From the NCBI GenBank assembly GCA_022820995.1, contig JAJEEM010000014.1:1-33731 (forward strand): a stretch of 33,731 nt of DNA, in the 5' to 3' direction. How positions within the stretch are numbered: the first letter of the stretch is position 1; each line of letters starts with the position of its first letter. The notes under the pieces are model-generated. The model was not told the DNA's origin and searched no databases. It saw only the letters and a list, made by a program, of their open reading frames with translations. This document shows, piece by piece, positions 1 to 8,497 of the stretch. The DNA comes from Gemmatimonadota bacterium (GTDB taxonomy: Bacteria > Gemmatimonadota > Gemmatimonadetes > Palauibacterales > Palauibacteraceae). Made by a program: the position numbers and the translations under genes.

Positions 1-207
1 GCCGTGGTGATGATGATGGTCGTGATCATGGCCATGGTGGTGGTGGCCATGGCCGTGCCCATGATCGTGATCGTGGTCGTGGTCGTGCCCATGATCATGG
101 TCATGCCCATGGCCGTGATCGTGATCATGGTCGTGATCGTGGTGATGGTGGTCATGGTGATCGTCATGACCGTGTCCGTGACCGTCGCGACCACCGTTGG
201 AACTCAT
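1..207 (-). CDS. Histidine-rich metal-binding protein, N-terminal part only
   Basis: The minus strand reads without a stop from an ATG at 207 to the window edge (69 codons), so the gene continues outside. After a short lead (MSSNGGRDG) nearly every residue is His, Asp or Gly in HGH and HDH runs. Such tracts bind Zn, Ni, Co or Cu and are found at the N-terminus or in loops of cation-diffusion facilitators, ZIP transporters and nickel chaperones. No domain that would decide between them lies in the window. The neighbouring DUF411 lipoprotein, 37 bases upstream on the same strand, supports a metal-handling role. The plus-strand reading (Val/Met repeats) is a shadow. Confident in the strand and the His-rich nature; the family is unknown. 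Confidence 0.6.
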   Translation of the reverse strand, partial: MSSNGGRDGHGHGHDDHHDHHHHDHDHDHDHGHGHDHDHGHDHDHDHDHGHGHGHHHHGHDHDHHHHHG

Positions 208-244
208 GAGCACCGCCGCTGTTCGGGAGAGCGGATGACGAGAG

Positions 245-784
245 TCAGCGGCTCTCGTAGACCGAAATGTTGCCCGCCGCGTCGAACTGGATCACGTCAT
301 ACGGATCGACGCGGTCGCCGAACTCCATGCCGGGGGAACCGATCGGCATTCCCGGCACCGCAAGCCCGCTCGCGGAGGGCTTCTCGGCAAGGAACCGGGC
401 GATGACATCCGCCGGGATATGGCCCTCGAACACGTAGTCGCCCACGAGCGCCGTGTGGCAGGACTGCAGTTGAAGCGGCAGGCCCGCGTCGACCTTCACG
501 CCGATCATGTCGTCGGTGTCCTCGACGTCGAGTTCGAATCCGGCCTGCCGCATGTGGTCCACCCAGAGGGCGCAGCATCCGCAGGTGGGAGACTTGTAGA
601 CCTTGATCGTCGGGGTCTCGGCGATGGTAGCGGCCAGCGCCGCATCGACCATCGCGTTCGCGGGAGTCGAGGCCGCCGTCCGTCCGTCTTCCGCCGACGC
701 CTCCGGCGCGCACCCGCCGGCGAGCAGCCCCAGGCCGATCGAGGCCACTCCGATGCCCATCCTTCCGAACTTTCCGCTCAACAT
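245..784 (-). CDS. DUF411 family metal-binding lipoprotein
   Basis: This is a predicted secreted metal-binding protein of the DUF411 family, often found next to copper or other heavy-metal resistance genes; its biochemical role is not settled. The protein of about 179 residues starts with a lipoprotein signal ending LLAGGC (Cys25). The family hallmark follows: [11 protein letters not shown] (Cys68, Cys70, Cys71), then a conserved Cys-His pair (SCHT, Cys109/His110), and GHIPADVI and [12 protein letters not shown] segments. I chose the ATG at 784 because GGGAG lies five bases upstream; an adjacent ATG at 787 and one at 830-832 are also in frame but are poorer fits. It is transcribed toward the His-rich gene and is probably cotranscribed with it. 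Family assignment is firm; a role in copper or mercury handling is inferred. Confidence 0.88.
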   Translation of the reverse strand: MLSGKFGRMGIGVASIGLGLLAGGCAPEASAEDGRTAASTPANAMVDAALAATIAETPTIKVYKSPTCGCCALWVDHMRQAGFELDVEDTDDMIGVKVDAGLPLQLQSCHTALVGDYVFEGHIPADVIARFLAEKPSASGLAVPGMPIGSPGMEFGDRVDPYDVIQFDAAGNISVYESR

Positions 785-948
785 CATCGCTCCCGGTTCG
801 ATTCCTGCCGCCCGATCCCCCAAGTTATGCACGAGGAGGCTGCCACGGTACCGTTACGATACCATCCCGCGCGGGATCATGCGGCGATCATCCGCGGGAT
901 GCGGGCGCCACGCGGGTGGTGGCCGAAACCTGAGAGAGGCGGGGCGTG

Positions 949-2037
949 ATGGAGAGACTGTCACAACTCTGGAGCGAAGCGGTCGCCTTCATGGCTCCGC
1001 GCTGGCTGCCCAGTCTGATCGTGATCGCGGTCGCCGCACTCGTCTACCTCGTGGCGCTGATGGTCCTGGGCCGCGCGCAGAAGCACTGGGTCACGCGGAC
1101 CGAGACACAACTCGACGATCTCGCCGTGCGGCTCCTCCGCCAGGTCCTGCTGCTCTCCAGCGGGGCCCTGGCCGTGTGGCGCCTGCTGGACATCTGGGCC
1201 CTGCCCACCGCGGCCCAATGGGTCTACGCCATCTGGATCGGCCTCCTCTTCTTCCCGTTGAGCCGCTTCATCGGGGACCTGTTGACCGCCGTGGAAGCCG
1301 AGGTCGTCTCCCGCACCTCGACGCCGCTCGACAAGACGGCGCTCCCGATGATCAACAAGGCGATCCGCTTCGCGGTCGTCGCGCTCGGCATCGTCCTCGC
1401 GCTTGGGGAACTGGGCATCAACATCGCGCCTCTCCTCACCGGCGCCGGCCTCATGGGCCTCGCCCTCTCGCTCGCCGCCAAGGACACGCTCTCCAACGTG
1501 ATCGCGGGCGTGCTCCTCATCGTCGACCGCCCCTTCCAGGTCGGGGACCGGATCGAACTCTGGACCGCGCCCAACGAGACGGGATCCTGGGGCGATGTGA
1601 TCGAGATCGGGCTCCGGGCCACGAAGATCCGGAATCCCGACAATCTCGTCGTCGTCGTCCCGAACAGTCAGCTCATGCTGCGCGACATCGTCAACTACAC
1701 CATGTCCGGCCAGGACATCCGGCTCCGCATCCCGTTCTCCGTCGCCTACGAGTCGGACATCGAGCGGGCGAAGTCGCTGCTGGTGGACATCGCCCTGGCC
1801 GTCGAGGGGGTGAAGGACGATCCCGCGCCGGTCGTCATCGCCCGGAGTTTCGGTCCGTCGGAGGTCAACCTCGAGCTGCGCGTCTGGATCCTGGAGGCGA
1901 GGGCGAGACGGCGCATCGCCGACGACATCAGCGAGCGAGCGCTCCCCGCCTTCGAGGAAGCCGGCGTGGAAATCCCCTATCCGAAGCGGGAACTCTACAT
2001 CCGGTCCGCGGATGGGTCGCAGGCCGGCGGGGTCTGA
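949..2037 (+). CDS. MscS-family mechanosensitive ion channel
   Basis: An inner-membrane channel of the small-conductance mechanosensitive family, which opens on osmotic downshock to release solutes. The protein of about 362 residues has hydrophobic segments near residues 18-40, 68-84, 90-105 and 135-155. They are followed by the pore-lining helix region, rich in Gly and Ala (LLTGAGLMGLALSLAAKDTL), and the cytoplasmic beta domain with FQVGDRIEL, GDVIEIGLRATKIR and VVVPNSQL, all typical of MscS. The ATG at 949 follows a purine-rich stretch (GAGAGGCGGGG); a GTG at 946 is directly adjacent. Its end overlaps the annotated start of the next gene, suggesting cotranscription. The family is certain; which MscS subgroup it belongs to is not. 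Confidence 0.93.
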   Translation: MERLSQLWSEAVAFMAPRWLPSLIVIAVAALVYLVALMVLGRAQKHWVTRTETQLDDLAVRLLRQVLLLSSGALAVWRLLDIWALPTAAQWVYAIWIGLLFFPLSRFIGDLLTAVEAEVVSRTSTPLDKTALPMINKAIRFAVVALGIVLALGELGINIAPLLTGAGLMGLALSLAAKDTLSNVIAGVLLIVDRPFQVGDRIELWTAPNETGSWGDVIEIGLRATKIRNPDNLVVVVPNSQLMLRDIVNYTMSGQDIRLRIPFSVAYESDIERAKSLLVDIALAVEGVKDDPAPVVIARSFGPSEVNLELRVWILEARARRRIADDISERALPAFEEAGVEIPYPKRELYIRSADGSQAGGV

Positions 2038-3388
2038 GTTGCGACGCACCGGCAGCCCGGTTCGCCGGCCTTTCCTCGCGCTAGCGGTCTCGGCGATCCT
2101 GGCGGGGGCGGGTCTCCCCGACGGATTGGCCGGCGCCGGCCAGGACGCGTTCATCACGCAGCAGTCCGAGTTGTTCACCAATGTGACGGTGATCGACGGC
2201 CGCGGGGGCCCGCCCCGGCCCTCTTCCTCCGTCCTCGTGTGGGGCGGCCGAATCCGGGACATCGGCGCCCGGGGCTCCGTGGCCGCCCCGGACGGAACCG
2301 TCGTCGTGGACCTCTCGGGCGCCTACCTCATCCCCGGTTTCATCGACGCGCACGCCTCGCCGCAGACGACGCAGGATTTGCGGGCGCTCCTGGCCGTCGG
2401 GATCACGGGGGTGCGCGACGGCGCCACATCGCTGGCCGCATTCGAGGAGCGGGGCCGCGGGAGCTTCGGCGAGGATCCCGTTCCGGCCGTCTACGTCGGC
2501 GGTCCCGTCCTCGAGGCCGGGAGCGTGTCGCGCGGCTCAGCGCTCGAATCGGAAGCTTCCGCCGTCGCCGAGGTGGCGCGGCAGGCCGCGGATGGGGCCG
2601 GCTTCGTCTCCGTCGCCTCCAGCGTGCCCTCGTCGTGGCTGGTCGGGATCGCGCGCGCCGCGCGCCGGGCGGAGGTGCCCCTGTGGGCCGACCGCCGGGG
2701 CGGGGGCTGGCTGCTCGCCCTCCGTGCCGGGTCCGCCGTCGCGAGTCCCCTCGTCTCGGGCGACTCCGAGTTGCTTCCGGAGAGCGAACGCGGGTCCTTC
2801 GAGGCCCTGGCGGATGCCGGGCAGGTCCCGGCCCGGATCGCCTGGCTGGAGCGGCTGGAACCGCACGGACCCGACGTCGACCGCGCCGTGACCGCACTCC
2901 TTTCGAACGACTCGGCCCTCTTGCCGCTGCTGGCCAGCGCGTCCGCCCCCCTCGACTGTCCGGCCGACGCCGCCCCCTGCACGCCGCTGTCCGACGACGC
3001 GTGGACCGCGCTTCAGGCGGCCTGGCCCAAGGCGGAAGCGCTGGTCCAGACTTTCCACGGCCACGGCGTCCGCCTGCTCGTGGGCTCCGATGCGCCGCGG
3101 ACGACTCCCCTGGGAGAAGGTTTCCACCGCGAGATGCAGCTGCTCGTGGAGGCGGGCATCCCCCCCCTCGAAGTCCTCGGCATGGCCACGAGGAACGGCG
3201 CCATAGAACTCGGCCAACTGCACGAGCGGGGGACGATCGAGATCGGGAAGCGCGCGGACTTCCTCGTCCTGGAGGCGAACCCCGTCGCCGACATCCGGAA
3301 CGCGCGGCGCATCTCGCTCGTCGTGATCGACGGACGGGCGTGGGCCGTCGGTCCCGATGGCGCCTGGCGTCGCGTCCGCTTCAACTGA
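2012..3388 (+). CDS. Amidohydrolase-like secreted protein lacking metal ligands
   Basis: A protein of 458 residues with a signal peptide (ALAVSAILAGAGLPDGLAGAGQ) and the fold signatures of imidazolonepropionase-like amidohydrolases: NVTVIDGRGG, LIPGFIDAH near 107-114, GITGVRDG, GSDA at 358-361 and a closing RGTIEIGKRADFLVL motif. The usual HxH metal motif reads H-A-S (114-116). The places where the second and third metal histidines normally sit read WADR (225-228) and SPLVSG (245-250). Only the Asp of GSD survives, so hydrolase activity is doubtful. The ATG at 2012 lies inside the MscS gene; an in-frame TTG at 2039, just after the MscS stop, would give a more compact signal peptide. Transcribed with the MscS gene. 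Substrate unknown. Confidence 0.8.
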   Translation: MGRRPAGSELRRTGSPVRRPFLALAVSAILAGAGLPDGLAGAGQDAFITQQSELFTNVTVIDGRGGPPRPSSSVLVWGGRIRDIGARGSVAAPDGTVVVDLSGAYLIPGFIDAHASPQTTQDLRALLAVGITGVRDGATSLAAFEERGRGSFGEDPVPAVYVGGPVLEAGSVSRGSALESEASAVAEVARQAADGAGFVSVASSVPSSWLVGIARAARRAEVPLWADRRGGGWLLALRAGSAVASPLVSGDSELLPESERGSFEALADAGQVPARIAWLERLEPHGPDVDRAVTALLSNDSALLPLLASASAPLDCPADAAPCTPLSDDAWTALQAAWPKAEALVQTFHGHGVRLLVGSDAPRTTPLGEGFHREMQLLVEAGIPPLEVLGMATRNGAIELGQLHERGTIEIGKRADFLVLEANPVADIRNARRISLVVIDGRAWAVGPDGAWRRVRFN

Positions 3389-3406
3389 CGGGACGCCCGT
3401 CCGGCT

Positions 3407-4096
3407 TCATCTTTCGCGGTAGCAGTACGCGTCGCGTCGTCGGGTGAGATCCTCGATGACCGCAGCCTTGAACGCGTCGGGGTCACGCCCCCGGGCGAGT
3501 CGGTCCCGGTAGGTCGGAATATCCAGCACTTCGGCGCCCAGCCAGGCGCTCCGGAAGGGTCGCGGGAAGCGTTCCCCGGGCGCCTGAATGTGATGCAGCC
3601 CGCCGCTGTAGGCGATGAACAGCCGGCCGTCCGGCATCGCCCGGATGATGTCCGCGATCCCCCCGCGGATCGTCATCGGATTTCCCTCACGATCCAGTCC
3701 GGTTCGGCGCATCATCCGCCCCTCGGGGAGGATGATGAGGACGGCCTCCGGATCCCGGACCTGCCGCAGCACCTCCTCCCACGTGTCGTCCTTCTCGCGC
3801 GTCACCGGCACCACGTGTTTGGCGAGGAGCAGGAAGAACCGTCCCAGAATCGGCCGCGCCGCGGTCTTGTCCGCGAGCGGCACGACACCGTGCGTCGCGA
3901 GTTGCCAGAGCAGCCGGCTGGGCACGACGGCGAGGAAGACCGGTTCGAAGAGGCTCGTGTGATTGAGCAGGGCGAGCACGCGCAGACCCGCCCAGGGATC
4001 GTCGTCTTCGCGGAGCCACTCCAGCCGGACCCGGCAGAGCGCCTTCGCCGCGACCTTGATCGAAAAGAGAAGAAGAAAGACGATATAGCTGCGCAT
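3407..4096 (-). CDS. PlsC-like 1-acylglycerol-phosphate acyltransferase family protein
   Basis: A membrane-associated glycerolipid acyltransferase-fold protein of 229 residues. An N-terminal hydrophobic segment (residues 3-14) is followed by acyltransferase motif I, NHTSLFE, with His46 and an acidic residue five positions on (Glu51 in place of the usual Asp). Motif III is LPEGRMMR near 123-130, close to the canonical FPEGTRS. The family transfers acyl groups from acyl-ACP or acyl-CoA to lysophosphatidate or related lipids. The substitution of Glu for Asp and the altered PEGR motif suggest a divergent substrate. It is divergent from the metallo-hydrolase gene at 4257. A 7-bp perfect inverted repeat (4089-4105) covers its start codon and could hide it in a hairpin. 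Family confident; substrate not known. Confidence 0.82.
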   Translation of the reverse strand: MRSYIVFLLLFSIKVAAKALCRVRLEWLREDDDPWAGLRVLALLNHTSLFEPVFLAVVPSRLLWQLATHGVVPLADKTAARPILGRFFLLLAKHVVPVTREKDDTWEEVLRQVRDPEAVLIILPEGRMMRRTGLDREGNPMTIRGGIADIIRAMPDGRLFIAYSGGLHHIQAPGERFPRPFRSAWLGAEVLDIPTYRDRLARGRDPDAFKAAVIEDLTRRRDAYCYRER

Positions 4097-4105
4097 TTTG
4101 CGCAG
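4089..4105. repeat. Perfect inverted repeat over the acyltransferase start codon
   Basis: CTGCGCA (4089-4095) and TGCGCAG (4099-4105) form a perfect 7-bp inverted repeat with a 3-base spacer. The minus-strand ATG of the acyltransferase (4094-4096) lies inside it. It could be an RNA hairpin occluding initiation or a protein-binding site; neither is shown by the sequence. Confidence 0.4.
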
Positions 4106-4256
4106 TGTGCCTCAGGCATCGCAGAGCGGTCAAGGGTTCCGGCGCTTCCGTCGGGGGAGGCCAAGGTTGGCGTTGGCCCGGACCCTGCCCCATCTTCGGG
4201 CGCCCGGCGGTATTCGTCCGGCGTTACACGTCGTCCGTATTCAAGGAGTCTTTTCC

Positions 4257-5183
4257 ATGAAAACCCGATCGCTGTTCCTTGCAGCCTTCTTCACTGTTCT
4301 CTTCTCCGCCCCCGTCCTCGCGCAGCGTGATTTCTCGGCCGTCCAGATCGAAGCGACGCACGTCGCCGGCAGCGTCTGGATGCTGGTGGGGAGCGGCGGC
4401 AACATTGGCGTGTCCTCAGGCCCCGACGGCGTCGTGATGGTCGACGACCAGTTCGCGCCGCTGGCGGACAAGATCCGCGACGCGCTGCGCGAGGTGGGAC
4501 AGTCGGAGGAGGCGGCGCAACCGCAGTTCATCCTCAACACGCATTTCCACGGCGACCATACCGGCGGCAACGCCGAGTTCGGCGACGCCTCCACGATCGT
4601 CGCGCACACGAACGTGCGCTCGAGGCTCCAGGCCGGCGGATCGCCCGACGTGGCCCTGCCCGTCGTCACCTTCGACGACGCCGTCTCCATCCACTTCAAC
4701 GGCGAGGAGATCCGGGCGTTCCACATCCCGCATGGACACACCGACGGGGATGCGCTCATCCACTTCACCGGCTCGAACGTCCTCCACATGGGCGACGATT
4801 TCTTCGCCGGCCGCTTCCCCTTCGTCGACATCGACAACGGCGGCAGCGTGGAGGGACTCGCGACCGGGATAGAGGAAGTCCTGGCCAACGTGCCCGCCGA
4901 CATCGACATCATCCCCGGGCACGGTCCGCTTTCCTCCGTGGACGACCTGAGGACGTACCACCGCATGATCACCGAGACGATCGCGATGGTCCGCGGGAAG
5001 ATCGAGGCCGGGATGAGCAGCGAAGAAGTACAGGGCGAGGGCGTCGCCGAGGAGTGGTCCGACTGGGGCGCCGGGTTCATCTCGACGGAACGCTGGCTCG
5101 ACACCGTGCACCGCAGCCTTTCCGGGGCGGCGGGCGCCGAGAACGTCGAACACGGCCACGGCCACGGCCATGACCATCACTAG
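4257..5183 (+). CDS. Secreted metallo-beta-lactamase-fold hydrolase with His-rich tail
   Basis: A periplasmic MBL-fold metallohydrolase of 308 residues. The start at ATG 4257 is supported by AAGGAG eight bases upstream and by a clean signal peptide ending APVLAQ (residues 1-23). The metal-binding HxHxDH motif reads HFHGDH (His96, His98, Asp100, His101), followed by PHGHTDGD (His161), HMGDD (Asp180) and PGHGP (His222). This ligand set matches class B-like hydrolases; substrates of the family range from beta-lactams to thioesters and lactones, so none is assigned. The C-terminus ends in an unusual HGHGHGHDHH tail that could store or scavenge metal. The stop lies 15 bases before sucA. Family is certain. 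Confidence 0.88.
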   Translation: MKTRSLFLAAFFTVLFSAPVLAQRDFSAVQIEATHVAGSVWMLVGSGGNIGVSSGPDGVVMVDDQFAPLADKIRDALREVGQSEEAAQPQFILNTHFHGDHTGGNAEFGDASTIVAHTNVRSRLQAGGSPDVALPVVTFDDAVSIHFNGEEIRAFHIPHGHTDGDALIHFTGSNVLHMGDDFFAGRFPFVDIDNGGSVEGLATGIEEVLANVPADIDIIPGHGPLSSVDDLRTYHRMITETIAMVRGKIEAGMSSEEVQGEGVAEEWSDWGAGFISTERWLDTVHRSLSGAAGAENVEHGHGHGHDHH

Positions 5184-5198
5184 GCGAGCGACGAGCCG

Positions 5199-8003
5199 GT
5201 GAGCGACGACGGGAGCCGCTCCGCCGCCGACCACGGCTGGGTCGCGGACGGCTACAACGCGGGGTACGCCGAGGGGCTGGTCGAACGGGCGCTGCGCGAC
5301 CGGGGTGTGATCCCGCCGCCGCTGGCGGGCTGGGACCCATCCGCGGAGGCGGTCTTCGAAGCGCCACCGAGGACCGTCGTTCCTCCTCCTCCCCCCGCTC
5401 CTCCCCCGCCCCCGCCCGCCGAGGCGGAGGTCGTGGCGACGGAGGATCTGCGGCTCGCCGCCATCGCCGGGGCCCTCGTCGAGGCCTACCGCGCGTACGG
5501 ACACCTCGGGGCGCGCATCGACCCGCTCGGCTCCGAACCTCCGAGGCACCCGCTGCTGGAACCGGAATACCACGGCATCCGCCGCGACGAACTCGCGCGC
5601 GTGCCCGCCTCCGCCGTCTGGCTCAAGCACCTCGGCGACAACGCGGCCGAGGTCCTGGACCGCCTCGAGGAGATCTACTGCGGGCCGATCGGCTACGAAC
5701 TCGACCAGATGGAGAACCCGGCCCAGCGCGACTGGCTCGTGGACTACATCGAGTCGCACCGCCACCGGCTCCTGATGAGCCGCGAGCGGGCGAAGGCGTG
5801 CCTCGAGTGGCTGACCCGCGTGGAGGGGCTCGAGACGTTCCTGCACCGCACCTACCTCGGGAAGAAGCGCTTCTCCGTCGAGGGACTCGACATGCTCGTG
5901 CCCATGATGCGGGGGATCATCGGGAGCGCGGGGCGGCGCGGGGCGCGGCAGGTGTTCGTGGGGATGGCGCACCGCGGGCGCCTGAACGTGCTGGCCCACG
6001 TCATGGGACTGTCCTACGAGTCGATCGTGGCCGAATTCGAGGAACAGGCCGCGCGCGGCATCATGACCGCGCTCCCGGAGCACGGCTCCGGCGACGTCAA
6101 GTACCACGTCGGAGGCCGGTCGCAGGTCGCGGAGGACGAGGTCGAACTGGATGTGCGGCTCGCCCCGAACCCGAGCCACCTCGAGCACGTGAACCCCGTC
6201 GTCCTCGGCATGGCCCGGGCCGCTCGCTTCACCGGCGAGGCCTCCGACTCCTCGGCGATTCTCCCCATCATCATCCACGGCGACGCCTCCTTCGCGGGGC
6301 AGGGCGTCGTGGCGGAAACGCTGAACCTGTGCCGGCTGCATGCCTACGAGACGGGGGGTACCCTCCACATCATCACGAACAACCAGCTCGGCTTCACGAC
6401 CCTTCCCGGCGACAGCCGCTCCACGCGGTACGCGAGCGACCTGGCGCTCGGCTTCCGGCTCCCCGTCGTGCATGTGAACGCCGACGACCCGGAGGCGTGC
6501 ATGGCCGCGGTGCGGCTCGCCATCGACTACCGGTTCGAGTTCGGGGAGGATCTCGTCATCGACCTCGTGGGCTACCGGCGCTACGGGCACAACGAGGGGG
6601 ACGAACCCTCCTACACCCAGCCCATGATGTACGAGCGGATCGCCTCGCACCCGCGCGTCCGCGCGCAGTTCGCGGAGGTCGTCGTCGAGCGGGGGCTCAT
6701 CTCCCGCGAAGAGGCCGACGACCTGGTGGCGGATGTGGAGGCGGAACTCGACGCGGCGAGGGGGGCGATCGCGGCACACAAGGCAGCGGACGAACGCACG
6801 GGCGCGGCGCCGGACCCGAAGCGGCTGCTGGATCCGGCGGAACCGGCGCGGCCGACCGGCATCCCGGAGGCGCGGCTGCGGGAGCTCAACGAGGCGATCC
6901 ACCGTTGGCCCGAGGACTTCAAGCCGTTCCACAAGCTCGGGCGCCAGCTGGAACGCCGCCGCGCGGCGCTGGACGAGGGGATCGACTGGGGCCACGCGGA
7001 GGGACTGGCGCTCGCGGGCCTGCTCACCGAGGGCGTGCCGGTGCGGCTCACCGGCGAAGACACCGAGCGCGGCACGTTCAGCCACCGCCATCTCGTGCTG
7101 CACGACGCCGAGGACGGGCGGCCGTACACCCCCATGGCCCACCTGGAAGAGGGACAGGCGGCGTTCCGGATCGCGAACAGCCCCCTGTCCGAGATCGCCA
7201 CGCTCGGCTTCGAGTACGGCTTCTCCACCATCGCCGCCAACGCGCTCGTCATGTGGGAGGCGCAGTTCGGCGACTTCGCCAACGTCGGGCAGGCGATCAT
7301 CGACCAGTTCATCGTGTCCGGCCGCACGAAGTGGGGCCTGGAGTCGCGGCTCGTCCTCCTCCTTCCGCACGGCTACGAGGGGCAGGGCCCGGAGCATTCG
7401 AGCGCCCGCCTGGAGCGCTTCCTGCAACTCGCGGCCGAAGGCAACATCCGCGTCGTCAACTGCACGACGCCCGCGCAGTTCTTCCACGCCCTGAGGTGGC
7501 AGGCGCTGCGCGCGACCCGCCGTCCCCTGATCGTGATGACGCCGAAGAGCCTGCTGCGCCACCCGCGCGCCCGCTCGATGATCGGCGACCTCACCGGCGG
7601 CGCCTTCCGCCCCGTGCTACGGGACCCCGACTTCCGCGCCGATCCGTCCCGCGTAAACCGGGTCATCATTTGCAGCGGAAAGGTCTATTTCGACCTGCTC
7701 GCGGAAGCTCCGCCCGCGCACGACATCCCGGTCCTGCGCGTCGAACAGCCGTACCCGTTCCCGGCCATGGAACTCGGAGCCGCCCTTGCGTCGTATCCTG
7801 AAACGGCGGAAATCTGCTGGGTGCAGGAGGAACCGGAAAACATGGGGGCATGGACATACATGAGACCGCACCTGCGAGAACTCATCGGCCGCGAGCCCGT
7901 CTACATTGGCCGCCCCGAGCGCGCGAGTCCGGCGGAAGGCTACTTCGGCAGGCACGTCCGCCGCCAACGCCGCCTCCTCCGCGCCGCCCTGCGCCTGGAC
8001 TGA
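5199..8003 (+). CDS. sucA: 2-oxoglutarate dehydrogenase E1 component
   Basis: The thiamine-diphosphate-dependent E1 subunit of the 2-oxoglutarate dehydrogenase complex, which decarboxylates 2-oxoglutarate in the TCA cycle and passes the succinyl group to the lipoyl E2. It is 934 residues, the usual length. Conserved blocks appear in order: AYRAYGHLGARIDPL, GMAHRGRLNVL, KYHVG, NPSHLEHVNPVV, HGDASFAGQGVV, TNNQLGFTT, YRRYGHNEGDEPS, LTGEDTERGTFSHRH, LPHGYEGQGPEHSSARLERFLQL and MTPKSLLRHP. The N-terminal E2-binding helix region is followed by a proline-rich linker near residues 63-75. The start is GTG 5199. No E2 (sucB) or E3 gene lies in the window, so the complex must be completed from elsewhere. 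Confidence 0.96.
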   Translation: MSDDGSRSAADHGWVADGYNAGYAEGLVERALRDRGVIPPPLAGWDPSAEAVFEAPPRTVVPPPPPAPPPPPPAEAEVVATEDLRLAAIAGALVEAYRAYGHLGARIDPLGSEPPRHPLLEPEYHGIRRDELARVPASAVWLKHLGDNAAEVLDRLEEIYCGPIGYELDQMENPAQRDWLVDYIESHRHRLLMSRERAKACLEWLTRVEGLETFLHRTYLGKKRFSVEGLDMLVPMMRGIIGSAGRRGARQVFVGMAHRGRLNVLAHVMGLSYESIVAEFEEQAARGIMTALPEHGSGDVKYHVGGRSQVAEDEVELDVRLAPNPSHLEHVNPVVLGMARAARFTGEASDSSAILPIIIHGDASFAGQGVVAETLNLCRLHAYETGGTLHIITNNQLGFTTLPGDSRSTRYASDLALGFRLPVVHVNADDPEACMAAVRLAIDYRFEFGEDLVIDLVGYRRYGHNEGDEPSYTQPMMYERIASHPRVRAQFAEVVVERGLISREEADDLVADVEAELDAARGAIAAHKAADERTGAAPDPKRLLDPAEPARPTGIPEARLRELNEAIHRWPEDFKPFHKLGRQLERRRAALDEGIDWGHAEGLALAGLLTEGVPVRLTGEDTERGTFSHRHLVLHDAEDGRPYTPMAHLEEGQAAFRIANSPLSEIATLGFEYGFSTIAANALVMWEAQFGDFANVGQAIIDQFIVSGRTKWGLESRLVLLLPHGYEGQGPEHSSARLERFLQLAAEGNIRVVNCTTPAQFFHALRWQALRATRRPLIVMTPKSLLRHPRARSMIGDLTGGAFRPVLRDPDFRADPSRVNRVIICSGKVYFDLLAEAPPAHDIPVLRVEQPYPFPAMELGAALASYPETAEICWVQEEPENMGAWTYMRPHLRELIGREPVYIGRPERASPAEGYFGRHVRRQRRLLRAALRLD

Positions 8004-8050
8004 CGCACCCGAGTCCGGGCGCCCATAACCGAGTACCGCACCCTCGGCGG

Positions 8051-8497
8051 CCCCGGCTTGAAGCGCCTGCCGTTTGATCCCACCTTGATCGGGGCGTGGA
8101 GGTTCGTGTGCGTCGAGTTCCGGCCGGCGGGTCGGGCGCCGTGTGGAACCTCCAACGGGAGTCGTCAGAGATGGGGTTGGACGTGATCATCGGTATCGTC
8201 ACCATATTCCTGGGCATCGTCAGCTTGGTCGTGGTGTTGGTCAAGCTCACGCGGCAGTTTGCGGCTGACCTCACCGGTCTTCGGGGTGAGTTGAAGGGTG
8301 TGCGTGACGAGCTGCGGGGCGACATCAAGGACCTGCGCCTTGAGCTTGGGGGCGAGATCGCCGGCGTGCGGGTCGAACTCGGCGGTCGCATCGACGCGGT
8401 CGCGACTGAACTGACCAAGACACGCATCGCCGTGGCCAGGCTCGAGGGACATGTGCTGGGAGTCCCGCGGCCGGACACCGCCACGGACGCCGCCTGA
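8051..8497 (+). repeat. First copy of a diverged tandem duplication
   Basis: The stretch 8051-8497 and 8683-9259 share clear nucleotide similarity in both the upstream region (starting at CCCCGGCTTG) and the coding region. The copies sit about 632 bp apart. Copy two has additional 33-bp and 21-bp units inside the coiled-coil coding part and a one-base deletion at the start codon. Confidence 0.75.
8171..8497 (+). CDS. Small membrane-anchored coiled-coil protein, copy 1
   Basis: A protein of 108 residues. The ATG at 8171 has GGGAG about nine bases upstream; in-frame starts further up are possible but give an unconvincing N-terminus. A single hydrophobic segment (about residues 4-25, VIIGIVTIFLGIVSL) is followed by a charged helical stretch with an 11-residue period (ELRGDIKDLR, ELGGEIAGVR, ELGGRIDAV), ending in a conserved LEGHVLGVP tail. 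This pattern predicts a membrane anchor with a right-handed or straight coiled coil. I do not recognise a family with a known function. A diverged copy lies directly downstream. It follows sucA in the same direction but at 167 bases distance, so it need not be cotranscribed. Confidence 0.65.
   Translation: MGLDVIIGIVTIFLGIVSLVVVLVKLTRQFAADLTGLRGELKGVRDELRGDIKDLRLELGGEIAGVRVELGGRIDAVATELTKTRIAVARLEGHVLGVPRPDTATDAA

Noticed and set aside
1..210. CRISPR-like or minisatellite repeat
   Set aside because: The repetition is of His/Asp codons in one open frame with irregular units; no constant repeats and spacers are seen here or elsewhere in the window.
4..405. Plus-strand Val/Met-repeat frame at the left edge
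   Set aside because: It is the complement of the His-rich minus-strand frame; the repeat makes several frames open by chance, and a protein of VMVMVV runs is not credible.
4416..7562. Very long minus-strand frame opposite sucA
   Set aside because: The plus strand encodes an unmistakable 2-oxoglutarate dehydrogenase E1; high GC content keeps the antisense frame open.
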